DNA of 64,000 nucleotides from Neopestalotiopsis rosae (taxonomy: Eukaryota > Ascomycota > Sordariomycetes > Amphisphaeriales > Sporocadaceae). The DNA lies in the NCBI GenBank assembly GCA_023078685.1, contig JALGAS010000003.1:5270001-5334000 (forward strand), written 5' to 3'. A program made the position numbers and the translations under genes. Positions within the stretch are counted from its first letter, which is position 1; every line of letters begins with the position of its first letter. The notes under the pieces were generated by a model. It saw nothing but the letters and a program-made list of their open reading frames with translations, was not told the DNA's origin and searched no databases. Positions 1 through 10,700 of the stretch are shown in pieces.

Positions 1-1102
1 GCTGTACCTACCTCGGATCAACGATGATCGGTCGGCTCTGTCCGACGAGCCATCCGCTTTCAGATAAACCGTCTGGCATCTGCCCACAATTGGACAGAGT
101 TTTTGACAGAAAGTGGAACAGTCGTCGCAATAGAGATGGATTCTCAGGTCGCCAGGGGTCCAGGAGCAAAGTTTCCAACTGCTCGCGGCAAACCTTCTGC
201 CCTGTCGCTCGCGTCCAAGAGACTGCCGACCATCAATATTCCGTACTGGTTCGTAAGCATTGCCAAAAAGCAAATCCTCTTGGCAGCGATTTCCGCCCCA
301 TCTCTTTGCCAGCCTCCGCCATGACCGCAGTCGCCCAACCGTTTGCAAGCTAAATTGAAGACATCACGAGCTATAGGTTTTTCAATCTTTGCCTCTTACC
401 GAAGGTGAGTCGTCTCCATCAACTAGTTCATGCCACCCACCTATGTGTTTCCGCCCCAGATTACGTACCACTGAGCAATCCCATCGGCCCAAATCCCCAA
501 TCCCTATTGTGCGGGTCATCTCAGTATGGCAGCTGCTTGCTACCAATGAAACCGCTTTTAGATGCCGAGAAACATTGAAATGTATGCATGCGCTCAGTCA
601 CACACACTCTTTGTACGAGCATGCATACTCCTTCCGGTAATTTTCTGCTGTACGACCAGTCATTCATCATGGCATCCCCCGGCACATGTCAATCCCAAGC
701 AAACGAAGAAGGCCATATTCTACCGCAACTTGCTGACATGATTGGCCTTTTCAGTCAACAAAACCTGGTAAGGCGTCTACTGTGTATTGCATCTTGGCCT
801 ATAGATTAGGTATGCCTTGCGGGAATGTTCGCTGGCAACGCTTTGGTCATTTTTTGGACCAAGTGCAATGTGCATGCCCCAGTCTTCCGGTGACATATAA
901 CAATATTTCATTAGTGCCCGACTTACAGGAATTTTGAAGAAGCAGGCTCGTGGAGATCACAATTAATTTCAGGTCGATGGAAGCAAGCTCGGCAGGGTCC
1001 ACGGAACACGGCAGTGGGCCAGTAAATCGTCTGCGCCGGCGCCGGCGCATCAGCCTTATTGTATCGTGTCCAACCCGAGAATATGATATCGCAACAAAGG
1101 CC
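1..1102. other. No supported gene
   Basis: Several short overlapping ORFs lie here on both strands, none longer than 109 codons and none resembling a family I recognise. A small exon-like stretch starting at an ATG near 669 ends at a possible GTAAGG donor near 768, but no partner exon could be joined to it. Treated as intergenic. Confidence 0.4.
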
Positions 1103-1186
1103 GGACCATTAGCTCAGTGGTAGAGCATCTGATTCCAGTTCCCTGGGACATCCAGAAGGTCGTCCGTTCAAGTCGGGCATGGTTCA
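1103..1186 (+). tRNA. tRNA-Trp (CCA) with a 12-nt intron
   Basis: A full cloverleaf can be folded by eye. The acceptor stem pairs GGACCAT (1103-1109) with ATGGTTC (1179-1185), followed by discriminator A. The D arm has GCTC/GAGC stems around AGTGGTA. The anticodon stem TCTGA leads to a loop TTCCAG with anticodon CCA at 1135-1137. The T arm GTCCG-TTCAAGT-CGGGC is complete. The intron lies after position 37 (about 1139-1150), and its CTGG can pair with CCAG of the anticodon loop, as expected for eukaryotic pre-tRNA. One anticodon-stem pair is A-C (1132 with 1152), so slight decay cannot be excluded. A T5 run at 1221-1225 can serve as Pol III terminator. Confidence 0.8.
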
Positions 1187-1220
1187 AATCCATCCGGTCG
1201 CATCCGCATTTGCTTTTGCC

Positions 1221-1225
1221 TTTTT
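1221..1225 (+). terminator. Pol III T-run after tRNA-Trp
   Basis: A T4 run (1214-1217) and a T5 run (1221-1225) follow the tRNA 3' end by about 30-40 nt, the usual type of Pol III stop signal. Confidence 0.5.
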
Positions 1226-2385
1226 GCCATTCGACCCGCCGGACCATAAGAACTTCTCACCGGCTCGTGGTAGGGTAGGAGTTAGCACCACCGCGGCTCG
1301 GCCTTGGGAGTATGTTGAACTCGGACCGAACGGAGATCGACATGCACTATCGAGGCGCGATAAATCACCCACACATCGATAACGCAAATGTCATCTGCCA
1401 TTCATACCCAATCGTAACCGACAATCGATTCGACCCCGTTGTTTCTTTATTCTTCCAATGCTAGCTAGCCGTCGGGGTGGCTTGATGCTCCTTGGACCTG
1501 AGTCTGCTGATGGGGCTCTGCAAAGACACTGGGAACCAGTTTCGTGCCTACGTGAAATGTTGCCGCATTGATATTCGCTTGTCCTGGAGCTTCATGATCA
1601 TGCCGTCAATCTTGGTCGATGTTGCAGAATGCTTGGGTGACCATGTCTCGACGAGTTTTACGAATACTGGTCTAGTCGACAGTTGACCTGGGTCACTGGT
1701 CCAGTCGCACTGCAGTTGTACGTATTGGTGTCTGTATTGTTGTCCATGCAGTTGTCAATGAAGTCCCTCATAATACCCAAGATATCGTCAATTAGCCGCA
1801 ACCGGAGAGTCAAGACAAGCAAGGATTCTTGACGGCGGATTGTTTGCTGAATCTTTCTACACGTTCTCCAATGGCTCACATCGATGATAAATCCTTTGAG
1901 CATGGACGCGGTATATCTGAGGAATGCTGGCATCTGCTTGTGCATAGCCGGTTGGGTGTCTGTTATTATTCGGTGCTGCATCATAGTATGCAAGGAGGCT
2001 TCTTCAATGTTGGTCTCCACATATCACTGCACTAGCCTAACGGCCTCATCCGCAGCTAAGCTTGTTCGTTATCATTATCGTCTTTTGGTTCTTTGCTCAG
2101 TCTGTTAGAAAGCGTATGTATTTTGTGGCTCGTCAGATATTGCCAGCGATATCGTCTCTCAAGGATTCGATTCATCCAAGCAGATTTCGCTCCACCTCTT
2201 GCGACGAACTTTGAAACTCTCATACGGCACCCTGCATCGAAGTTCGCTCGTACTCATAGTCGACGGAGCTGATAAGGATCCGGCTGCACACATGAGTACA
2301 TTCACTGTTCAGCAACTACCCAGCAAATACCAAAAGCTCCTGGCTCACGATACTGAACTTTGCACAGCCGACAATATTGGCTAAT
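1226..2385. other. Intergenic, probable 5' region of PHO81
   Basis: No recognised gene. The longest ORF is a 120-codon minus-strand frame at 1658-2020 with no domain I recognise. The last few hundred bases are likely promoter and 5' leader of the SPX gene that starts at 2386. Confidence 0.4.
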
Positions 2386-5300
2386 ATGAAGTTTGGAAGA
2401 AATTTTGCCAGGCATCAGGTGCCTAGGTGGGCAGACTTCTATGTTGACTATGATGAATGGAAAGTTCTTGCCAAAGCAGGGAAACTGCAAGGTATGTATT
2501 CTGGCATTGATGAATCATTACTGTAAATTATCTCCTCTACTCACAGTCCAGCTGCAGAGCTCAGGAAAGCGATAGCGCGCAATACTCGGGAAGTTAAGAC
2601 CTTTCTCCAGGACAAGTTTGAGGTTGTTGCAAGACAATTTTCCGTACTGGACGATGAATACGGTCTCGCAATAGATTGCTACGACACCGTAGCTATTTGC
2701 TCCATACCAAATTTCGAGAAGAAAGACATCTCGAGGTCTTTAACAGAAATCGCCTCGCTGCTCATACTTCTGAGTCGCTACGTCAGCGTCACACAAGCGG
2801 CCACAGATCGAATCAGCACCAAAATTGCCCGAATACTCGATGAGGTAGAATGTCTGAAGAACGTTCTGCAAAATGCGGCTGTTCAATGGGGACAGAGTTC
2901 ACGGAGCATCAATAGTTTGCTGCGGACCCTCCATGTGGCTAGGCCTTACACTGAGCGCGGAACCTCCTCACCGTTGACGCGCCATGAGACCGCGAAATGC
3001 TCAGGTCACTTGAACAATGCAGTAACAGCTTTGCAACAAGATTCCATCAGTCAATTGGAAGAGTGCTTGCGTGATGGAGCAGCCGAAAAGAACGATTACT
3101 GTAGTCAGACGACACTTTTGATCCTGAGCAAGATTGGCATTCTCTGCTCAGCTTCAAATTGCCTCCCATTCCTGCTATCTCGATTGAGCACCGACAACGG
3201 ACTCGGTCAGAATGGGCTCCTGAATCCATTGCGCGTTCAGACACTCCATGCTGCACGGCTGAAAGATGAGAACCACGCTCATCAGAGTGTTCAATTGATT
3301 CTCGACAGTCTGCCGCCAGTCCATTGGCCGGCAGTGCTACTAAGCCCGGACTCTTTGGGTCGAGTTCCGCTTCACTACGCAGCTTTTCATGGTATGACGA
3401 CTGCCTGCAACGAGATGATTCAGTGTATATTGTCACTCGATCTTTCCAAAGCAGCAGAAAATATCCCAATCTTCCTTGTCAAGGATAAATTGGGGGAAAC
3501 ACCACTCTCGATTGCTATCGCACAAGGACACGACGAAGTTCTCAAATCCTTCCTCGTTTGGCTACACCCTTCTGGTGCACAGGTATTCGGCTACGGCACA
3601 AGCGAGCTAAAGGGAGTGTTCCATGGTATGGTCTCACTGGCTATACGCTCTCAGAGGCCCCATGTGACCGAACTCCTCATTGACCACGATCCTCAACTTG
3701 TCGCGACGTGCTCAAAGGCATCGGAACTGCTGTATTTGGCGTCCCAATTCGGCCACACATCCATCGTTGAGCGACTATTAAAGCATACCAATAGCATCAA
3801 CATTGGGGAGCGACTACGAGGCAGGACATCACTCATGATAGCCACGATCTACGAGCATACAGATGTGGTAAAGCTCTTGCTAAGCCACCCGAGCTGTGAT
3901 GTTTCTGTTCGCGATCGCGATGGTTGGACAGCTGTCACCCATGCTGCTTTCAAAGGCACCCCAGCTCTGATAGACCTTCTTCAAGATCATGGAGGCGGCA
4001 TTGGTACATGCGCAACACTTGCCAAACCTCAGAGTCGCATCAAACTCCCTGCCAATCGTCTGGATAGGCAGAATCAAGGCTTTGATGTTGCTCGGGACTA
4101 TAGCCATGTTTTCATCAACCTTGGTCATTTTGACATGGAGAAGGAGTCAGTGATTCTGCAGATTGAAGCTTTTCGTCGTCTCGTCGCCCCGATGCACGTT
4201 CCCGAAAGCAGTCTGACGATTGAGGTATCCGCCATTGACGGCAGTATTCCCGAGAAGTATCAACTCGCACTTCCGATTCTCGAGGACCTTTCAAATGACC
4301 CCTTAGTCTTCTCCACCAAGAACCCACGCTCTATGAAATTGATGTTTAGAGTTTACTGTTCCGTGCTTCCGCACAAGGCCCATGAGCCAAGCGCGCAACT
4401 CATTGGCTCGGCTTTGGTCTCGCTTGGCGATGCCCACAAGAGACTGGGACCATCTTTGGAAAGCCTGGAGAGAGACCATACTGTCTCTCTCATCTCCCCA
4501 GATGCTTTCGGGAATGAGTATATTGGGAGTTTGACTTTTACATTTGTGATATTAAACCCTTTTGTGTTCAAGGGATCACCGCCGACGCCTACATCCATGG
4601 TCCTCAAACGGAACGTATCATCACCTCTTGTGGCAGGTCATCGTGGTAAGAAATACGTTGTGGCAGATAATTCCTTTTTAACTCTCTTGATTTCTTTTTT
4701 TTAAAACCGAACGAGCTGACGGGAACCAGGCCTCGGCCAGAATTTTACAGATCGGGCTCGCTTACAGTTGGGAGAAAATACCATGGATGTACGCGACAAC
4801 TTCTCTTTTACTAGTCACTTCTTTCAGTCCTTGCCCTTCGCTTACTGGAAATAGTCGTTCTTTGCGGCTCTGAATCTAGGCGCAGATATTCTTGAGGTAA
4901 CAGTCTTTTGTCCATTCACACGTCGATGTCACTTTCTAATGATACTTCTCCTTCAGTTCGGTAGGTGACGTAGACCCTGCTAAAACGGCCCTCCAAGCCG
5001 GGTTATCAGCGAAGTCTAACAAAGATCAGATGTGCAAGTTACCAGAGACCTGATCCCGGTGATTTATCACGACTTTCTAGTCAGTGAGACAGGGACAGAT
5101 GCCCCAATGCATAATATCACCTATGAACAGGCACGTTGAATTGAGCGAGAAATCTCTGAAGCTCTGAGGCTTTGCGCTGACTTGAGTTCTAGTTGATGGT
5201 GGCAAGCATAATGCAGGATAGCACGGCTCGCCCCCCTGGAACAGCATCCTCACTGATGCGGAAAGCCGATCTCCAAACAGTGCAACGACCTCGCGCGTAT

Positions 5301-6172
5301 TCCCATGGTAGGGCTCGTCCGGACAATATTGACATAGTCGCGAGACTGATGTCTACTTTCAATTTCCAAAACTTTGGCTTCAAGGGGAACATAGGCGGTG
5401 AATGCATTCATGGGCCGTTTATCAAACTTGAACAACTACTTGTGGAAATTGACTCTTCTATCTGCTTCGATATCGAACTCAGTAGGTCACAAAAACCAAG
5501 AAACAGCCTGGCCACACATGGTCTCTGATACTCTGTCACAGAATACCCAATGCTTTTCGAGGCTCGAGACTTTGACATGGATACAATCGCCATGGAGCTC
5601 AATCTCTACCTTGACACGATACTGGACATTGTCTTCAAGCACGGCAAGAACAGGCCAATCTTCTTTTCCTCCTTCAGCCCAGAACTATGCTTCGTGCTGT
5701 CCAACAAGCAGCAGATATACCCGATCTTGTTTCTTACCGAGTCGGGATACATACCCACGCGAGATATCCGCGCGACCTCGTTCCAAGAGGCGGTGCGATT
5801 CGCCAAGAAGTGGAATCTTGAGGGCGTTGCGATACGCTCGCAGCCGCTCGTCGCCGCACCGGAGCTGATTGATCTGGTGAAGAGTTCAGGCTTGGTCTGT
5901 GCCTCGTGGGGAGATTTGAACGACGAACCAGAAAGTGTAAAGGTAAACCTTCACTTCTTTTATGATGGTTTCAACAACCATTTCAGAGTCTCTCCTTCGC
6001 CTTCCTGCACTGACTGCCGTTCATGGCAAAGAAGCCCCTGTGTTTATTCCTCTACAAAAATCACACGACTGACTTCTTTTACGCGCAGCTTCAAGCCGAC
6101 TTTCACTTGGATGTCATCATTACGAACAAGGTCGGAGAGGTTGTATTAGCCTTGGAGCGTCCAAAGAATTGA
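2386..6172 (+). CDS. PHO81: PHO81/NUC-2-like CDK inhibitor: SPX, ankyrin and GDPD domains
   Basis: Nine exons join into one frame of 1,059 aa: 2386-2491, 2552-4645, 4730-4788, 4855-4896, 4957-4960, 5030-5130, 5193-5481, 5542-5942, 6089-6172. The N-terminus MKFGRNFARHQVPRW is a classic SPX start. Ankyrin repeats occupy about residues 300-520. From about residue 732 a GDPD domain shows GHRG, GENT, LEFDVQVTRD and YHDF, the usual GDPD metal/catalytic motifs. In yeast and Neurospora this family senses phosphate (inositol pyrophosphate binding by SPX) and inhibits the PHO80/PHO85-type cyclin-CDK, controlling phosphate-acquisition genes. The length matches the family. Intron 1's acceptor (2551) was chosen to keep frame. 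Exon 5 is only 4 nt, and the intron 5131-5192 has a GC donor. Family assignment is firm; exact splice sites are inference. Confidence 0.87.
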
Positions 6173-6597
6173 GTTACCTGGCGAAGTTTTGAATCAACAG
6201 CAACGACCAGAAATTCGCTCACGTTCAGGTAAAGACGGTAGTTAGCCGAGATCCGATCATGGACTTTTCTTGTTGTACAAGGCCCATTGGAATAAAACTG
6301 TTATGCTTCCGCACACAACTCTTCACAATTAAGCTAATTCGGCAATCTGATGCGGCAATTCTTTATCGCCCTTCTTGCATTAGAGGCGGCACGATCCGTT
6401 TCCTCCTTGCCTTGGCCAGGAGCGGTCTTGGCGCTCTCTATCCCCTGGGCAGATCATGGTGTTATCGCGTGGGTCCTGACGCCTGACGATTCGGCAGTTG
6501 TTTGTCCCTCGGTCCCATGCGTGTCTAGATGTCATCGTCTCCTCACGCAGGAGTGCGTGTCTACAACAACATTCTCATACTTCATACCTTGGCCAAC

Positions 6598-7748
6598 ATG
6601 TCTATTCCTTTGCAAGCAGACGACTTGGGTGTCGACGCAGATAGGCTGGGGCAGCTTCGCACAGTGTCCTTGAACAGACTCCAGTCTGCCTCGGCGCCTG
6701 AACAAAGCACACTGCTTAAAGCATGTATGGAAGACGGCTTCTTCTACCTAGACTTTACTCAGTCTAGTCTATCCAAAGTCTTGGAAGACGTGGAGTCAGT
6801 TTTCAACTTGTCCGAGGACCTCTTCAATTACCCTCTCGACATCAAGACCCTATTTGATGTTGACAAGGTATCGGACCTGAAGGTCAATGGCTACAAACCA
6901 AAAGGAAGAAACATTGTGAGCAAGAGCGGCCAGAGCGATGGGTTCGAGAGCTGGGTGGTAAGTTTTCATGATCGACTTCAATCATACGAGTGACAATGGC
7001 TCACTGTTCTTACCAGCTTCCACGAAATGGACTTCTCCAACTCTCGGGGGATCCATTCACATACCCACCAGTGATTGCCAGAGGTATCGAGCCCCTCCGC
7101 AGTCTGCTGCAAGGGCTCAATGCTGCGGCACATGTGATACTGGGCTCTTTATCGAGCTCCCTCTCACTACCCGCGGGCCAGCGCTTTGAAGACTTCCAGG
7201 GCCTGTCGCGCCCTTCGCCGGATATTCTGCGCCTGCTCAAGTACCACGCCGACCCGGACGCCAGCTGCGTGCCGCAGACGCCGCACACGGACCTGGGCAG
7301 CCTGACCTTTGTCTTCTCCACCACGCCAGGCCTGCAGGTCTTACCCGCAAGCACGAGCAGTGGCGACGGCACCGCCGCTACCGAACCATCGGCGCATTGG
7401 CGATACGTGGAGCCGCGCCCCGGCCACGCCGTCGTCAACATTGGCGACTGCCTCTCCATCATGACCAACGGCCTGCTGAGGACGGCGCTGCACCGCGTCG
7501 GCCCCGTGCAGGGGCGGCCCATGCCCGAGCGCTACAGCCTGGCGTACCTGATGCGGCCCGAGGACGACACGGTGCTGCGAGTTCTGGACAGCCCATGCAT
7601 TCCTCGGCCGGAGAAGAAGTGCGCCGAGAAGGATGACGAGGTCACGAGTGGGGAGTGGATAAGGAGGAAGTTCAAAGCCCTGAGAGGCCAAAACAATGGT
7701 GGCAATATTGATCGGGTCTTGACGGGAGGCAGGGGCGTGTTGGTCTGA
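6598..7748 (+). CDS. 2-oxoglutarate/Fe(II)-dependent dioxygenase
   Basis: Two exons (6598-6957 and 7017-7748, intron 59 nt, GTAAGT..CAG) give 363 aa. The first exon carries a DIOX_N-like region (ACMEDGFFYLDF). The second holds the double-stranded beta-helix core with iron ligands H210-x-D212 (PHTDLGSL) and H279 (LHRVG), and the 2-oxoglutarate-binding R292-Y-S. Such soluble enzymes hydroxylate or desaturate small molecules and are related to isopenicillin N synthase, gibberellin and flavonoid oxygenases; the substrate cannot be told. The ATG at 6598 was preferred over an in-frame ATG at 6529 because it starts the conserved part; either is possible. The nearest neighbour, PHO81, ends 426 bp upstream on the same strand. 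Confidence 0.82.
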
Positions 7749-10700
7749 AGACGAGAATGCGTGATATCGAAGCAGAAATGAATGTTCTAGTTGGATGACC
7801 CCTATACTTTCATGAGACCGTGTCAGCGACTCTGTACACCACATAGAAGCGTTTCATTCACATACCAACTATATTTCAATGCAGCATGCCAAAGTATGAG
7901 GATTGATATGAACGCATTGGCCAAGTTGAACCCATAAGTGCCCGAGGGGATATCATTGCGCCCGTATGTGCTCAGGCAGGCTGAAAAAGAAAATGCCGAC
8001 GCTTCTTCGTCAATGCGTCTACCATATTTTCGAGACACCAGGCAATCTCCTCGAATCTACCAGACCTGCAACATATTACCTCAACGACGTTGCACTGAAC
8101 ACACGGTAGAGACGAGTGACTCTCACTCTTTCCCCTTTGCTGTGCCCGATCACCTGATCGGCACCAAAGAAGGGTCAGTCTCTCGTACGTAGGCAGATAG
8201 CTAAGCCTTCATGGCTTCGACCGATGGCTTCGACCGAACAGTTGGCCGGGAATTTCGATCGTCCGCCACCAGTCTCCAGCCCAAGAAGGCGTCAGGGCGT
8301 CCAAGTTGGACTGAACCTGGGTGATCACCCTTTCGCCGTAGATGAGCACTTGCCCAACAGGTCGGCGATTGTTTGTTTGTTTGCTGGGTCTGATTGATTG
8401 TAGGAAAGTACCAAACAAGGTACGTATTCTTCGACACTCTTGAAGGGTGTGCGACGTGATGAACCTTGAGAAAGCCACTTTGTGCTTGTGAATAGCTCAT
8501 CTTACCAACTGAACCATCGGTGGCGACTTTTCCATGGCCCGGGGCCTGGTCCAACGACGTGCAGGAGTTGAATGAAATAATCCAAGATAAGTCTATCAGC
8601 GCTTACAGTATCGCGTTCTTGGCTGGAATTCTTGGAATCGATGTCGTAGGGCCAAGCGTGGTCTCACGGAATCTCGTCCCGATGATGTGTCCCGTAGATC
8701 CCGGCTGGGCTTTTTGCCTTGATTCTGCAAAATGTGGTTGCAATCCATTGCCGACCGAAACCATGTGGTCAGATCTCCCAGGCCCTGCATGATACTAGCA
8801 AAAAGAAAAAAAAGTGTCCAGCCATCAACTATCATCGTAAACGTGGCCCAGATCACACATTGGACACACGTGGATGCCATGATGCCAATGACACCCATAG
8901 CGATTAGCAATGAGGCCAGCCCATGCAACCGGTATGCGCATGCAGCCCTCACCCCCTGACCCCTGCGCCTATCATTCTTGCAGATTTCTCATCATCCCAA
9001 AGTAGTTTGATTGCATGTGAGACTTCCCAGATGTGGCAAGGTCTCTGCTTGGACCAGGTGGGAGAAGATAGTCTGGAAAATAATATGAAAGATTTTCGGA
9101 CTTCAGGGGGAGGACTCAACGGTTCTATTGTCTCTAGAGCACCGAAGTGCTTCCAGGCCACTTTGGCATCTTGGATGATATCTTATCCGTTATTCTAATA
9201 GACGTAAGCCGACGAGTTGTGCTTAATGAAAACTTCTCCTTCAAGAGCAACGATTGCAGTGCTATTTTCTCGGCACGACCGCATCTGATACGGTCTCGCC
9301 ACAGTGACAATGCACAGCAGAATGAATGGAGAGAACTGCATTACGACATATCGATTGCATACTAGCATATCATAACAGTTGGGAAGGACGATATAGGTAT
9401 GATTGGTCTCAGGTGCAGTGATACTTGTCAGATCATTTGGAGTAACTTTGCCGAATGTCGCTCTAATGCAGGGAAGGATTTTAGCCATGCTCCCCGAAAA
9501 TAGCTTGAATGACTAGAACTGGTTGTACCATGTAGCTGGTAGGTGCAGATGCTACTCTGGAGCACGGCCAGGGAAAGATTCCAGGAACAATTCGGTGTGA
9601 ATGTATTGATGCCGAAAGGAAGAAGCCCAGCTTCGGCGTTGGCAGTGGTCATTGTTCCTACACCTCGGCAGCACTAAATTCGCACCCGCCAACAAATGCT
9701 ATCCAAAAGTAGCTTGGAAAACTAGAATTGGTTGTGGAGGCTGAGATCTCTTGGGTGTCTGCATTAGGGGGATGTATGCGACACCAAATCTCTTCCCTGG
9801 CCTGTTCACCAGGGTCAGCGCTGGAGAAGTATAGCATCAAATCTGCTGTATTTTTGATTCTCCGAGGCTGGGAGCTATGCAAGGGGAGCTTCTGTCAATT
9901 TGGAAAAGATCATAGAACACTACAAGGTCGTGGTGATAAGGTTTGACGAACACCACAAAAGAACTAATTATCGATGCACTAAGAGAATACCAACAGTAAA
10001 CGAAATATCTATGCTAGAAAAGCAGCCGCGTTCTTTTGAAAAAAACTAAAGGGGTGGATAAGCACGCCGCGTCCCGGAGCTTGGCGGCCCGTAATAAACA
10101 ATCTCTCGGCCACTGGCTCGACTGTTGCGCGCGGGCTGGCGTTCTACCATCTTTGCGCTGGGCGACGGAGTGCTCCTGCTGGCCACCCGCTCGTCCCCGC
10201 ACGCCACCAGGCTCGAGATGGGAATCTCGAATGCCCATCGCGAGAGGCGTCGTGTCTCGGTACGCTACCGTGCCGGCGGGCTGAACTAACCACCAACGAA
10301 CCGGTACACTTGGCTCAATCAGGCTTACGACCACTGTGCTAATGCCTGGTCTTGTCACAATTCACCCGAATGATCCAGCATTAGGAAGGTTTCCCCATTA
10401 TTCATGTTCTCGATGGAATGTGACTGTTGCGAGCAGTAGCTTCGGTGTCTAAGGCACGGCAGCTGTCATTTCTTGGCGCACCCAGCACCCAGCACACAAA
10501 CCCTCTTTCAGCAGTCGAGTCATTGCACCCGTTCTGACGTGTGCAGCATAAACCTGACATCGCTAGCTTGGTGCAAGCATTCGGACAAGACGTAAACAAC
10601 ACGTTTGTCCTTGAGCCACTGACGAAATATGTACTCTGTCGATAGGGGTGTTTCCTTCAGGCGCCATCCACTACAAGCGAAGAACAGAAAAGGAAAAAGA

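Noticed and set aside
24..353. 109-codon ORF at the left edge
   Set aside because: No domain, composition or splice context supporting a gene; overlaps equally plausible frames on both strands.
1658..2020. 120-codon minus-strand ORF
   Set aside because: No recognisable family and no conserved context; kept only as an unassigned ORF.
8440..8525. tRNA-like sequence on the minus strand (GGTTCAGTTGGTAAGA)
   Set aside because: Resembles a D arm/A box, but no matching acceptor, anticodon or T arm can be folded.
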